Shown: positions 45,698 through 56,244, numbered from the stretch's first letter. The stretch is DNA of 64,000 nt from Paraniabella hibiscisoli (GCF_022512515.1 NZ_JAKWBK010000001.1:310001-374000); one strand, 5' to 3'. Numbers and translations: made by a program. The notes: generated from the sequence alone by a model not told the origin.

Positions 45698-46453
45698 TTA
45701 TCTTTTCAGGAAAATAAAAATTGCACCGATAAAAGTCAACCCGATAATTAAACGCCGGTAACTGGTGTCCTTTATTAATGCTACAATTTTAATACCCAAT
45801 AAAAACCCCACCAGCAAGGCAGGCAGCAACATCGCATCCGTTTTTAAAGTATTGGCTGTAACATTTTTCCAAACAAATACCTGGAAGGGTAGTTTAAAGA
45901 AATTGATCGCCAGGAACACCCATGCCGCCGTACCGATAAAATTATTCTTGGGCATGCGCATCGCTAAAAAATAAATATTAGCAAAAGCGCCTGCCAGATT
46001 CCCTATCATAGTGGTAAAACCAGAGATTAGTCCCATACCGGATACAAAGAATTTATTGGATGGAACGATCATCGTTTTCCTTACCTCGATATACAGCATA
46101 ATAACTACAGTGATCACAATGATCGTAGCCATTATTTTTCGAAACACAGCTTCATTCATATGCTGACCGGCAAACACGCCTACCAGCACACCAACGACCA
46201 TCCAGGGAATCAGCTTCCAGAAATGCTTCCATTCCGCATGCCGGTGATAGTATTTTACGGCCATCAGGTCGGCTGCACATAACAAGGGTAACACTACCCC
46301 GGTGGATGCCTTACCACCCAGCACTATGGCCATGAGGGTTACATTCAGCATATCAATACCCTTCAAACCAGCCTTGGCCAGGCCGATAAAAAAGGCCGAT
46401 AACGCCAGGAGCACCCAATTAGTTAAGGAGTAATCTTCAAATAAAGCCTGCAA
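45698..46453 (-). CDS. TauE/SafE family permease
   Basis: 251 residues with about eight hydrophobic segments, a member of the sulfite exporter TauE/SafE family of inner-membrane anion transporters. The repeated half pattern is visible: FFIGLAKAGLKGIDMLNV and LPLLCAADLMAV near the N terminus, then SGMGLISGFTTMIGNLAGAFANIYFLAMRMPKNNFIGTAAW-type sequence in the second half. The start is a TTG codon at 46453. No ATG fits the beginning, and it lies five bases after the SGNH hydrolase stop, so the two are probably cotranscribed. Substrate unknown. Intact. Confidence 0.8.
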   Translation of the reverse strand: MQALFEDYSLTNWVLLALSAFFIGLAKAGLKGIDMLNVTLMAIVLGGKASTGVVLPLLCAADLMAVKYYHRHAEWKHFWKLIPWMVVGVLVGVFAGQHMNEAVFRKIMATIIVITVVIMLYIEVRKTMIVPSNKFFVSGMGLISGFTTMIGNLAGAFANIYFLAMRMPKNNFIGTAAWVFLAINFFKLPFQVFVWKNVTANTLKTDAMLLPALLVGFLLGIKIVALIKDTSYRRLIIGLTFIGAIFIFLKR

Positions 46454-46458
46454 TAGAT

Positions 46459-47124
46459 CTATTTAATTTTTTTCAGCGTATTCCACATTTCCTGTGCGAC
46501 CAAAAGGTTACCTGCGCCATTCAGATGTACTTTATCCGTAGTCAAAATGCCCTTATCCTGGTTACGCGGGTTGTTTATTTTGAGATAATCCATAAAAGAT
46601 TTGCGCAAATCAACAACCGGTATATTATTCTTACCGGCATATTCCCGTATCCATTTGGAATAGAAATTAAGGTCTCCATCCTGCAGGTTAGTACCATCAT
46701 TAAACTCCCCAATCACCGAAGGCGTACACATCACCACCTGGATACCCTGGGCCTTCATTTTGGTAATCATTTTATCATAAAAAGCACCAAACTTACTTAG
46801 TTCAGTTCCGGTTCCACTGGTTGTTTTATGCCAAACATCATTAATACCAATATAAACCACTACCACATCTGGTTTTTGATCCAATACATCTTCCTGGAAA
46901 CGATAAAACAGGTCGTATACGCGGTTGCCACCTATGCCCTTACCAACAAACTCAAAAGCATCTCCTTGCTTATCGAGCTTACAAAGGCTATCTACTTTAG
47001 GAATATAGCCTCCGGCATCTGCACCCTGCCTGGTTATAGAATCTCCAAAAAAGATTACTTTCTTCTTTTTAACAGGCTGAAAGGAAATAAGCGCGATGGC
47101 GGCAAGCGTTAGTAGATACTTCAT
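46459..47124 (-). CDS. SGNH/GDSL hydrolase, secreted
   Basis: 221 residues, signal peptide MKYLLTLAAIALISFQPV. An SGNH-fold esterase or lipase: block I FFGDSITRQG with the nucleophilic Ser, block II Gly in GKGIGGNRVYDLFYRF, block III Asn in YIGINDVWH and block V Asp/His in TTDKVHLNGAGN. Periplasmic or surface carbohydrate deacetylation is likely for this Bacteroidota subgroup (inference). Intact. Confidence 0.87.
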   Translation of the reverse strand: MKYLLTLAAIALISFQPVKKKKVIFFGDSITRQGADAGGYIPKVDSLCKLDKQGDAFEFVGKGIGGNRVYDLFYRFQEDVLDQKPDVVVVYIGINDVWHKTTSGTGTELSKFGAFYDKMITKMKAQGIQVVMCTPSVIGEFNDGTNLQDGDLNFYSKWIREYAGKNNIPVVDLRKSFMDYLKINNPRNQDKGILTTDKVHLNGAGNLLVAQEMWNTLKKIK

Positions 47125-47235
47125 TTGTTGATATTTTTTATTGAGTGGAAATGTTTAATACTGTTTGGAGCTTATCGTTAATTAAATTAACGGGTACAAG
47201 TTTAAACAAAAACCGGTAGAAATCATTCATCCAGG

Positions 47236-48608
47236 TTAGATTATAGCATTAAAAGTTTTTATCCTGGTGGGATATCGCTTGGCATAACTGAAAAGCATAT
47301 TGGTTATCGTGCTATTTTCTTTGTAGGGTTGTACAAGGCTTTTAACTACTTCCGGTTCGTCTACTACAGTGTTTAGAGGTATAAATCCCATCCCATAAAA
47401 TTTCCCCTGCCACACAAGAATGCATGAATTTTGGTCACGGGTGATACCCTCATCAATAATAACAAAAGATGGCAGGCTCTTTAGCTTATTGATAGCCGAT
47501 TCAACCCGCCAGTTATAATCGACTGTCGCCTCCTTTTTATCACAGGCCCCTTTGCATATAATAGCATGCGTTGTTTCATCGTATATTTTTTCGCCGATAA
47601 AGCAAAGCCGGGGACAAAGATTAAAATCCTGAACGAGCTGTCGTAATGCTGCCGCCGCATTTTCTAAATGATGGTAAGAACTGACCACTTCATACCGACT
47701 GTTCACTTTATCTACGGCCAATCTTGTATATCCATTCTGATCGTAATAGCGAATAATGCCATACATATCTTCCCTCCTTTTTTGGGCAGCATTAAAACGT
47801 GGCCATAATCTTTTTATCTCCGAGGACTCTTTTACAGCAGCCATCAATTCTGTACCACATTCTTCAAAACTAATACGGTATACTTCCCGCATAAAATTCT
47901 GCTTTTGCCTTGAGGTTGAATTATTACTGAAATGGCTGCTTACCCTGTAACGTATATTTTTAGCCTTGCCTACATATACCACTTTTCCTTTCTCGTCATG
48001 AAAATAATAGACCCCGCGGTATAGGGCAGGTTTTCAAAATCCGTTTTAGGAACATTAGGTGGCAACACATGCTCTTTAGAAGTACGCTTCAGACTTTTAA
48101 GTATATGCCCCTCTTGATCATGCTCCAGCAGCATTTGAAATAATGCAACCGTAGCGTCGGTATCGCCACCAGCCCTGTGATGGTTGACATGCTTTATACC
48201 CAATGCATTGCATAATTTGCCCAAACTGTACGACTGATATCCGGGCAATATTTTGCGGCTCATCCTTACCGTACACAGCTTGTTCGCATCATAAGTATAC
48301 CCGCAGGCTTGCAACTGGTTGCGCACAAAAGAGTAATCGAAGTTTACGCTGTGGGCCACAAATATTTTATCTTTCAGCAATTCATAAATACGTTCCGCCA
48401 CTTCTTCAAAAACAGGCGCTTCTGCTACCATCGCATTGCTGATCCCCGTTAATGCTTCTATATAGGTAGGTATACGATGCAGTGGATTGATCAGCGTTTC
48501 ATACCGCTCCACCACCTCGCTCCCATCTAAAACAACGATGCATATCTCGGTTATGCCATTAGCATCAGCATAACCACCCGTAGTTTCTATGTCAACAATT
48601 GCATACAT
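47236..48608 (-). CDS. Exonuclease-GIY-YIG nuclease fusion, one frameshift
   Basis: About 457 residues. The N-terminal half is a DEDD 3'-5' exonuclease like the DNA polymerase III epsilon subunit: YAIVDIETTGG (ExoI), FVAHSVNFDYSF (ExoII) and HHRAGGDTDATV (ExoIII, His form). The frame changes near 48005, where one base joins LPYTAGVYYFHDEKG to VVYVGKAKNIRYRVSSHF, a GIY-YIG nuclease domain as in UvrC. The C-terminal 170 residues have no known label (with CPRLCFIGEK and CKGACDKKEA Cys pairs). It is similar to Cho/UvrC-type fusion proteins of Bacteroidota and a role in DNA repair is likely. Confidence 0.82.
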
Positions 48609-48717
48609 GTACGACTCACTAATTTCGGAAAATTATTTGTCTTTTTCCTATGCAAAATTCGGAATACAGCGTCATAGATTTTGATAAATCTGTTTGTGAA
48701 AAAACAAAGCTTTGTAT

Positions 48718-49550
48718 ATGCGCTTTTCGGTTAAATGCTTTTTCTCTTTATCTTTTATATATATCATTGGTTGCCATGCTACTCCGTCAGCAAACGTGGG
48801 ATTAGTTACACCCGATGCGCTCGTTGCAAATGAACCGGTATATGATACCACTCAAAAGAATATTCATATATTGGTAGCATTGTGCGACAATAAATACCAG
48901 GGAATTGTACCCGTTCCGGCAAAAATCGGGAATGGCCAGGATCCCGACAATAACCTGTACTGGGGTTGCGCTTTCGGCGTACAAACCTATTTTAAGAAAA
49001 GCAGCTACTGGACATTTATTAAAAGCATTAAGCAGGATGGCATAAAAATGCAAAGGCTGGTGTTTAAAAACCGGCAAAAGAATATATATCTTATAGCTGA
49101 TGCTTACAATGGCATGTATATTAAAGAATGTACCGTTGATTTTTTAAGGAGTTGCTCCGGCCAGTTAAAAGAAGTGTTAGAAGTTGATGGTAAGCGTATC
49201 GGTATTAATGGGAACGCTTCGCTACTTGCTTATGTAGGCCATGACGGATTGATGGATTTCAGGCTGTCTGAATCTTTTCAGAATGCCGATGGTAAAAAGC
49301 GCGATGCCATTATACTGGCTTGCATCAGCAAAAATACTTTGCCCCCCATTTATCACAAACCCAGGCCCGGCCACTGGTTTGGAGCACCGGTCTTATGAGC
49401 CCTGAAGCCTATACGCTGCATGATGCGCTGGATGCTTATACCAATGATCAATCGCCGGAAGCTATCAGAAGCGCAGCTGCCAGAGCTTATGCGAAATATC
49501 AAAAATGTAGTGAAAAAGCCGCCAGGAATTTGTTGGTGACGGGACTCTAA
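48718..49550 (+). CDS. Hypothetical lipoprotein, one frameshift
   Basis: Family not recognised. About 277 residues, starting at ATG 48718. The signal peptide ends in a lipobox (SFIYIIGC), so the product is anchored to a membrane by lipid. The middle carries IHILVALCDNKYQGIVPVP and NNLYWGCAFGVQTYFKK, and later LLAYVGHDGLMDF. The frame breaks near 49370. With one base change the end reads VWSTGLMSPEAYTLHDALDAY and continues to the stop 49548-49550, giving an Ala-rich helical tail. It stands alone, divergent from the nuclease gene. Function unknown. Confidence 0.7.
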
Positions 49551-49681
49551 ATCTAGGTCACGGTTTAAACCGTGACCTGAAGATGACTTCCGCCCTGCAA
49601 TTGGGGAATATGTATCCGTTCCTGAAACTTTGTTACTTATAACCTGTCCGAAAGTTTATTTTCGTGCAAATATTTGTATTG

Positions 49682-50631
49682 ATGAGCGGAGCAGATAAAT
49701 TCGAGATGTTTAAAAACCGGTTAACCAAGGTTTACAGGCATTTGCAAAAAATAGCCAGGAAGCAAAATATATCCTGTTACCGGATTTATGATCATGACCT
49801 GCCTGAGTTCCCTTTTATTATAGAAAAGTATGGCGATACGCTTTATGCATCTGAGTATAAACGAAATCACAGCCTCAATGAGGAGGCACACCAATTTTGG
49901 ATGATGCAAAGTACACAGGTTATGGCAGATGTACTTAGCATAGCGCCGGAAAATGTATTTACCAAATTGAGACAACGCAAAGCAGGCCGTGAAGGACAAT
50001 ATCAGAAGACTGCTGAAACGAAAAGTGAATTTATTGTAGAGGAAAATGGCTTACAATTTATCGTAAACCTGGCCGATTACCTGGATACCGGGCTGTTCCT
50101 CGATCACAGAACTACCCGAAAAATGGTGCAGGAGCAATCTGCAGGCAAGCGGGTACTGAATCTGTTCGCCTATACAGGCTCTTTCTCGGTATATGCAGCA
50201 GCCGGGGCGCAGCACAGGTGACTACAGTAGATTTGTCCAACACTTATACCAACTGGGCTAAACGCAATATCGAACTGAATGGCTTTACAGATGAAAGCCG
50301 GTATATTTTTATAGCTGCCGATGTTATACAATACCTTCAAACACTGGCCCCTGCTTCTTTTGATATTATTGTGATGGATCCGCCTACTTTTAGTAACAGT
50401 AAAAAAATGGATGGCGTTTTGGATATCCAAAGAGATCACGTTTCCCTGGTCAACAACTGCCTACATGCCCTCTCCCCGGGCGGTTTACTTTATTTCAGCA
50501 ATAACTACACGAAGTTTCAGCTGGATGAACAAGCAATCCCAGCCTCTTCCATCAGGGATATTACCAAAGCTACTACGCCCTTCGACTTTGAAGGCAAGCT
50601 TAAAAGAAGCTGTTTCCTGATCACCAAATAG
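49682..50631 (+). CDS. Class I SAM-dependent rRNA methyltransferase, RlmK-like, one frameshift
   Basis: About 316 residues, similar to the C-terminal half of RlmKL, which makes m7G2069 in 23S rRNA, and to RlmI-type enzymes. It starts at ATG 49682 (MSGADKFEMFKNRLTKVYRHL). The N-terminal part contains YRIYDHDLPEFPFIIEKYGD. The SAM fold has DTGLFLDHRTTR, the glycine loop VLNLFAYTGSFSVYAA and the catalytic-loop DPPTFSNSKKM. A one-base shift near 50215 joins AGAAQVTTVDLSNTY. The exact target nucleotide is not certain. Confidence 0.82.
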
Positions 50632-50649
50632 AGTCTTACCTGAATCATT

Positions 50650-50657
50650 TACTTTTG
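50650..50657 (+). promoter_or_regulatory. Promoter -7 box for the 50662 gene
   Basis: TACTTTTG ends four bases before the ATG at 50662; a leaderless transcript is predicted. Confidence 0.5.
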
Positions 50658-50661
50658 CGAC

Positions 50662-51005
50662 ATGTTTAATAATGACGATTTACAGGTGCGTTGGTGGACT
50701 TTGGAAGCCAAACTAGTGGAGCGTTTTGGCAAAAAGCCGGATATGGAAACTATCCTTTTTTGATTGGCATTCAGGAGTTAGGCACAGTAGCAGAAAGGTT
50801 TACCAAAGAACAAAAGCAAGATTTGATGCATATAGCGGTGTGCAGGTTACTGGTACCCAGCGGTTATTATGAGCTCACTGCCACCGACCCCGATGGCTGG
50901 CCACACTACAAGCAGTTAAAACCCATGCCCGACCTGAATCCGTTTGAACAGGAAAGTTTCCTGAAAGACCATGTATTGCTTTATTTTGAAGAAAACGAAA
51001 TCTGA
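50662..51005 (+). CDS. Conserved hypothetical protein, one frameshift
   Basis: About 114 residues, family not named by me. It starts MFNNDDLQVRWWTLEAKLVERFGKKPD. A T6 run at 50756-50761 should be T7; the frame then continues FLIGIQELGTVAERFTKEQK and AVCRLLVPSGYYEL to EENEI. The acidic, soluble sequence has no signal or membrane segment. The stop overlaps the start of the cyclophilin gene by one base, so the two are coupled. Function unknown. Confidence 0.7.
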
Positions 51006-51696
51006 TGTCCAGGCTATTTGTAATATTATTTTCCCTTGTAGTTTTAAGTTGTACATCTCAACAAAAAATTCGTAAAGCAGACCTCAGAAAAGATATACTG
51101 CTGGAAACTAACCACGGCTCTATGCGTGTCCGGTTAAGTGATGAAACACCTCTGCACCGCGACAATTTCATCAAGCTTGTCAAAAGCAAGTACTACGATG
51201 GTGTTTTATTTCATCGTGTCATCCATAAATTTATGATACAGGCCGGCGATCCCGACAGCCGTAAAGCAGCAGCGGGCAAACCGTTAGGCGAAGGCGGTCC
51301 GGGTATATGTGTCCCTGCTGAATTTAAGCATGATCTTTTTCACAAAAAGGCGTGATAGCTGCGGCGCGTGAAGGTGATGATGTAAACCCGCAAAAAGCCA
51401 GCAGCGGCAGCCAGTTTTATATTGTACAGGGTAAGGTTTGGACCGATGGCGGCCTGGATACACTGGAAATAAAAAGGTTGAATGGAAGAAAAATCCCGCA
51501 GGAACAACGTGCGGCGTATAAAACGGTTGGCGGCTCTCCTCACCTGGATCAAAACTACACCGTATTTGGCGAAGTAATAGAAGGCTTGCCTGTTATTGAC
51601 AGTATTGCGGCAGTAGCTACCAGTAAAGGAAAGGATAAAGACCGCCCGTTAAAGGATGTAGTGATCAGAAAAGCCAGGCTGGTAAAGCGCCAATAA
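51005..51696 (+). CDS. Peptidylprolyl isomerase (cyclophilin), lipoprotein, one frameshift
   Basis: About 230 residues. The signal peptide MSRLFVILFSLVVLSC is a lipoprotein type (Cys 16), so the enzyme is likely periplasmic and lipid anchored. It speeds cis-trans proline isomerisation in exported proteins. The cyclophilin core is YYDGVLFHRVIHKFMIQAGDP and ASSGSQFYIVQGK, with an insert (DTLEIKRLNGRKIPQEQR) between the last strands as in Bacteroidota forms. An A5 run near 51346 should be A6 to join FHKKGVIAAAREGDD. Translation overlaps the preceding gene. Confidence 0.88.
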
Positions 51697-51699
51697 TAG

Positions 51700-52461
51700 T
51701 TAGAATAGTTTTTCTATCGTTTTATGGCTACTTAGTATTTTACCAAGTGGGTCTTCAGCATCCGAAGCCATTTCAACAATGGCGTATTCAAGTCCTGCAA
51801 GGCTTTGGTTCGCAATGACAGGTGCAAAATCGATCATTCCGCTACCAATGGCGGTAGATTTTTTCGTATCAACATCAATATCCCGAAAATGCCATAGCGG
51901 AAAGCGACCAGGAAATCTTTCAAAAATTTTTACCGGATCCTGTCCCGCAAGTCCCATCCATCCCAGGTCTGGTTGAAAAACCACCAGTTCGGGGTCGGTA
52001 TAATCCAATAAAATGTCAAAAGGCAATACACCACCCATTGGGGAAAACTCATGGGCGTGGTTATGATAGCCCACCTTAATACCATATGCACGGGCAATTT
52101 CCCCTACTTTATTTAACTCATTAGCAGCAGTCTTGTAGCTATCCACGCTTATTTTCAATTCGTCTCTTAAATTGAAAACCACAAAATATTTCATACCCAA
52201 TTGTGCAGCATAATCGCAGACAGCGGGCGCTGTATTAACATCAAGCTGAAAATGTCCGCTGATAATTCTTAACCCGTGACTGTCAGCCAGGCTCTTTAAA
52301 TCTTTCGGCTTAAAGCCCTGAATCGTACGTTCATCAATATTGAATCCGGCAGGTTCAACTACTGAATACCCTGCTGTCGCCAGTTTTTCAAGCGTTGTTT
52401 CCGGTTCTTGTAGCAACACATTTCTTAAAGACCATAGTTGTGCGCCTGTTGCCGGTTTCAT
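51700..52461 (-). CDS. Sugar phosphate isomerase/epimerase (xylose isomerase-like TIM barrel)
   Basis: 253 residues, intact. A metal-dependent TIM barrel of the AP endonuclease 2/xylose isomerase-like superfamily. QLWSLRNVLLQ opens the barrel, GYHNHAHEF holds conserved metal-ligand His residues, and FQPDLGWMGLAGQDPVKIFE and PLWHFRDID give further metal positions. There is no signal peptide in this copy, so it is probably cytoplasmic, although many relatives are exported. Substrate unknown. Convergent with the cyclophilin gene. Confidence 0.82.
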   Translation of the reverse strand: MKPATGAQLWSLRNVLLQEPETTLEKLATAGYSVVEPAGFNIDERTIQGFKPKDLKSLADSHGLRIISGHFQLDVNTAPAVCDYAAQLGMKYFVVFNLRDELKISVDSYKTAANELNKVGEIARAYGIKVGYHNHAHEFSPMGGVLPFDILLDYTDPELVVFQPDLGWMGLAGQDPVKIFERFPGRFPLWHFRDIDVDTKKSTAIGSGMIDFAPVIANQSLAGLEYAIVEMASDAEDPLGKILSSHKTIEKLF

Positions 52462-52517
52462 TAAAAGTATATTGGATATGGTTACTCTTACGGAGTTAGA
52501 ATCAATTGAAATAGTTG

Positions 52518-53560
52518 CTATTCCACCGCTGGTTTCAATTGCAGTATTACCTGCTCCAGCTCTTTGATACGTTTTTCAAGGTCGGGCAGTTTACGGCTCA
52601 ACGCCTGGCTTCTCAATGCAGAGGTGTATTCGTGTGCAGGTGAACCTGTAACAGCTTTGCCCGGTTCAAGGTTCTTGCTTACCCCGCTTTGTGCATTTAT
52701 TTTAGCACCATCTCCAATTTGCAAATGGCCCACGATACCAGCCTGGCCACCGATCATTACACCCTTACCTATTTTGGTGCTACCGCTGATACCTGCCTGA
52801 GCAGCTACCACTGTGCTACTGCCTATTTCAACATTATGTGCAATCTGAATGAGGTTATCCAGCTTAGCTCCCTTTCTTATAATAGTGGAGCCAATAGTGG
52901 CACGGTCAATGGTACTGTTAGCACCTATCTCCACATCATCTTCCACAATTACGTTACCAATTTGAGGCACTTTAGAGAAGCTTCCGTCCGCCTGCGGCGC
53001 GAAACCAAAACCATCACTGCCTATTACCGTACCGGCGTGTATGGTAACATTATTACCAATCTGGCAGCTATGCAGCACTTTCACACCCGGGTGCAGAGTT
53101 ACATTGTTACCGATGGTTACATTATCGCCCAAAAAACACCAGGGTAGATTTTTGAACCACTTCCAATTTTTACCTGTTCTCCCACATAGGCAAAAGAACC
53201 AAGGAAAATATCATCGGCGTAGCTGGCAGTTGCCGCTATATAAACCGGTTGCTGAATGCCTTTTAGCTGCTGCTGCCGAAACTCCTGGTACTTTCCCAGC
53301 AAAAGAGCAAAAGCGCTATACGCATCTTTTACCTTTATAAGAGTAGTATTAACCGCTTGTTTCAATTCAAGCGAATCATTAACAATAACAATTGTTGCTT
53401 TTGTATTGTATAAATATTCTTCGTACTTAGGGTTAGCTAAAAAGCTCAATTCCCCCTCTCCTGCTTCTTCAATTTTACCAAAGGACTTTACAGTGGCGTC
53501 AGGGTTGCCGTCAACCTTCCCATTTATTAGCAGTGCAATTTGCGAAGCAGAAAAAACCAT
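52518..53560 (-). CDS. lpxD: UDP-3-O-(3-hydroxyacyl)glucosamine N-acyltransferase LpxD, one frameshift
   Basis: Third acylation step of lipid A synthesis, in the cytoplasm. About 347 residues. The N-terminal uridine-binding domain ([17 protein letters not shown]) is followed by a left-handed beta helix of hexapeptide repeats ([32 protein letters not shown] and others) with the catalytic His in [11 protein letters not shown] helical C terminus completes it ([18 protein letters not shown]). An A6 run at 53131-53136 should be seven to join [15 protein letters not shown]. Confidence 0.92.
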
Positions 53561-53636
53561 TCTTGGATTTTTAAAATATTTTATTGGAATCGAAAGTAGG
53601 TAAGTAAATAATTATTAAAAGTTAAAAATCGTAAAC

Positions 53637-54854
53637 TTAAACCCGTAAATAGCAAAAGTAGTATTTTTTGACAGGCTCACTGATTTTTACGTCAATCAAA
53701 GGATCATCTACCTGTGAAATATCTTTTAAAGATCCATCTTTATATAAAATGTTGATACTTTCATTATCAGCGTTATACAACCGGTTGGAGGCATCTCCGC
53801 CAAACGCAAAATAGTCCATATCCTTTTCATCAATACCCGTAGCCAGCACTATTTCTTTTATTTTCTGCAGTTGGAAAGATTCCTCTATTGGGGTAGACTG
53901 CAGCTTAATGCGCATTATTTTTCGCTGGATAATGGCTTTACATAAAAGAGAAAGGACTGCATCGTTATGACTGCACCAGTTTTTTACAGTAGCCATGATG
54001 TCATGGTCATCCATCTGGCAAAAATCATCCAGCAGGGCTTCAATAGCTCCGTTGCTGTGGCTTCCCTGTAAAAACCGGTTAAAAGCAGGAGTGGCAGCAG
54101 TAGTTTCTATCCCGGCTGCAATCAATGCTTTGGCCCGGCGAATGATCATGATCAGCATTTTTTCGGCAGCAACTACTGTTTTATGCAAGTATACCTGCCA
54201 ATACATCAGCCTGCGGCTTAACAGGAATTTCTCTATAGAATAAATAGCTTTTTCTTCAACTACCAGGTTACCATCATTCACTGCCAGCATTTTGATGATC
54301 CGGTCATACCCGATAACGCCCTCTGCAACACCGGTAAAAAAGCTATCTCTATTCAGGTAATCCATGCGGTCCACATCTAACTGGCCAGAAACCAACTGGT
54401 GTAAAAACTTCTTGGGATAGTGATCAGTAAAAATATCGATGCCTGTTTGAAGCTGGCCGTCAAACTCCTCATTAAGTTTCTGCATGATCAGTAAGGACAG
54501 GCGTTCGTGATGGGTATCCTGAATGAGCTCCTGCTCCAGGGCATGGGAAAAAGGCCCGTGCCCTATATCATGCAATAGAATGGCTAGTTTTGCCCCCAGT
54601 TCTTCTTCCTCCGTTATTTCTGCCCCCTTGCCTTTAAGTTCCCTCAATGCCGTGCACATTAAATGGTATGCCCCCAGGGAGTGATGCAGGCGGCTATGTA
54701 CCGCACCCGGGTATACCAGGTGCGCAAAAGCCATCTGGTGAATATTACGCAACCTTTGATAATAAGGGTGGGAAATGATCTGCAACAAAAGCGGATGATC
54801 GACAGTAATGAAGCCGTATACCGGGTCGTTGATAATTTTTCGAGCCTGGGCCAT
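53637..54854 (-). CDS. HD domain metal-dependent phosphohydrolase
   Basis: 405 residues, intact. HD-superfamily hydrolase related to dGTPases and the YdhJ/SAMHD1-like group. His in VHSRLHHSLGAYHL and the HD pair in LAILLHDIGHGPFSHALE bind metal. VSGQLDVDRMDYLNRDS gives the next conserved Asp. The C-terminal half is helical. Its likely substrate is a nucleoside triphosphate or phosphate ester, but this is not proven. A -7 box lies 15 bases upstream of the start. Confidence 0.87.
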   Translation of the reverse strand: MAQARKIINDPVYGFITVDHPLLLQIISHPYYQRLRNIHQMAFAHLVYPGAVHSRLHHSLGAYHLMCTALRELKGKGAEITEEEELGAKLAILLHDIGHGPFSHALEQELIQDTHHERLSLLIMQKLNEEFDGQLQTGIDIFTDHYPKKFLHQLVSGQLDVDRMDYLNRDSFFTGVAEGVIGYDRIIKMLAVNDGNLVVEEKAIYSIEKFLLSRRLMYWQVYLHKTVVAAEKMLIMIIRRAKALIAAGIETTAATPAFNRFLQGSHSNGAIEALLDDFCQMDDHDIMATVKNWCSHNDAVLSLLCKAIIQRKIMRIKLQSTPIEESFQLQKIKEIVLATGIDEKDMDYFAFGGDASNRLYNADNESINILYKDGSLKDISQVDDPLIDVKISEPVKKYYFCYLRV

Positions 54855-54869
54855 AATGTATTAAAAAAG

Positions 54870-54877
54870 CAAATGTA
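54870..54877 (-). promoter_or_regulatory. Promoter -7 box for the HD hydrolase gene
   Basis: Minus strand TACATTTG, 15 bases before the ATG. Confidence 0.45.
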
Positions 54878-54946
54878 GTACGAGCCTGCCTATTTTTCAC
54901 ATTCCCCATAATATTAACATGCTCCTGCTTCCCTTTTTTAAACCTT

Positions 54947-54954
54947 TATCTTTG
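54947..54954 (+). promoter_or_regulatory. Promoter -7 box for the 54970 gene
   Basis: TATCTTTG, 15 bases before ATG 54970. Confidence 0.45.
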
Positions 54955-54969
54955 TGCATTAACAAAAAA

Positions 54970-55254
54970 ATGATCAAGTATACTCAAAATACATTGGATA
55001 AGCTGGAAGCGATTCCGGAGCAGTGCGGATATATTTTAAGGTATGAAAGAGGGAATTTTCAAAGCGGTTATTGTATTTTAGATAATAAAAAAGTAGTGGT
55101 TTTAAATAAATTCCTTCAAACAGAGGGACGCATTAATGCCCTGATTGAAATTATTCCCAAACTCAATATCGATACAGAGCTGCTCGATGACAATGCAAAA
55201 AAACTCTTTGCTGAAGTATCAGAAAGGGATGATTCAAATGAAGCCGGAGCATAA
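54970..55254 (+). CDS. Small conserved hypothetical protein
   Basis: 94 residues, starting at ATG 54970 (MIKYTQNTLDKLEAIPEQC). Upstream in-frame codons fall before the promoter box and are unlikely. CGYILRYERGNFQSGYCILDNKKVVVLNKFL suggests a small alpha-beta fold, with an acidic C terminus. It has no signal peptide, membrane segment or known motif. It lies 72 bases upstream of the MBL hydrolase gene in the same direction. I do not know its function. Confidence 0.65.
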   Translation: MIKYTQNTLDKLEAIPEQCGYILRYERGNFQSGYCILDNKKVVVLNKFLQTEGRINALIEIIPKLNIDTELLDDNAKKLFAEVSERDDSNEAGA

Positions 55255-55326
55255 ACTCCGTCATTTTATTTAACTGACTAAGGCTCATCACCGATTAATC
55301 ATTTTCATCACTCATCATTTACAACC

Positions 55327-56109
55327 TTGCCTTACCCTCCACTACAAATAACGTTCTTAGGTACCGGAACCAGCTCAGGAGTACCCATGGTGGCTTGTGG
55401 TTGTGAGGTGTGTTCGTCTTCCAATACCAAAGACAAAAGACTCAGGTCGAGCATACTGGTGCAATCACCCACTACTACGCTGGTTGTCGATTCCGGGCCA
55501 GATTTCAGGCAGCAAATGCTTACGAACCAGGTAAATAAGCTTGATGCGATCTTGCTCACCCATTCTCATAAAGACCATATTGCAGGACTCGACGATGTAC
55601 GGGCTTATAATTATTTCCAGCAAAAACCCATGGATGTTTATGCTACGGATGCTACGCTTAAACGGGTAAAGGTTGAATTTGACTATGCTTTTGCCGAAAT
55701 CAAATACGCAGGTGTCCCTTCGATACAATTGCACAGCCTTAACGATACCAGCTCTTTTCGGGTTGGAGATATGGATATACAGCCCATACCTGTGTGGCAT
55801 ATGTACATGCCGGTTATTGGCTTTAGAATAGGAGATTTTACTTATATCACTGATGCCAATCGTATTGAGGAAAGCGCTAAAGAAATGATCAAAGGATCTA
55901 AAATACTCGTTTTAAATGCTTTGCGAAAAGAGAAACATATCTCTCATTTTTCTTTGCAGGAGGCACTTGACCTAGCCGACGAATTAGGTATTCCAGAAGT
56001 GTATTTCGTACACCTGTCTCACCAAATGGGTTTACATGATGTGGTTTCGCAGGAGCTTCCATCAGGCCGTTTTTTGGCTTATGACGGATTAAAAATTCAA
56101 ATACCCTAA
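55327..56109 (+). CDS. MBL fold metallo-hydrolase (PhnP-like)
   Basis: 260 residues. Metallo-beta-lactamase fold of the PhnP/lipoate-related phosphodiesterase group. ITFLGTGTSSGVPMVACGCEVC opens the fold and LLTHSHKDHIAGLDD carries the HxHxDH metal motif. GFRIGDFTYITDAN and YFVHLSHQMG follow. The start is a TTG at 55327; no ATG lies between the upstream stop and the conserved N terminus, and the first internal ATG would cut the fold. Several relatives act on cyclic phosphodiesters. Substrate unknown. A strong terminator follows. Intact. Confidence 0.86.
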   Translation: MPYPPLQITFLGTGTSSGVPMVACGCEVCSSSNTKDKRLRSSILVQSPTTTLVVDSGPDFRQQMLTNQVNKLDAILLTHSHKDHIAGLDDVRAYNYFQQKPMDVYATDATLKRVKVEFDYAFAEIKYAGVPSIQLHSLNDTSSFRVGDMDIQPIPVWHMYMPVIGFRIGDFTYITDANRIEESAKEMIKGSKILVLNALRKEKHISHFSLQEALDLADELGIPEVYFVHLSHQMGLHDVVSQELPSGRFLAYDGLKIQIP

Positions 56110-56188
56110 CATTTGTTAGTTTAATTGAAAAAGATATATTATATTTACACTGACCTCTTTAGCTTGTCAGGATAGTCTCAAAGTTTTA

Positions 56189-56219
56189 CCGCCATGTAAT
56201 AAAAACATGGCGGTTTTTT
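56189..56219 (+). terminator. Terminator after the MBL hydrolase gene
   Basis: CCGCCATG and CATGGCGG arms around a nine-base loop, followed by six T. Confidence 0.88.
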
Positions 56220-56244
56220 ATTGTACTCTTAGCAGTACAGTACT

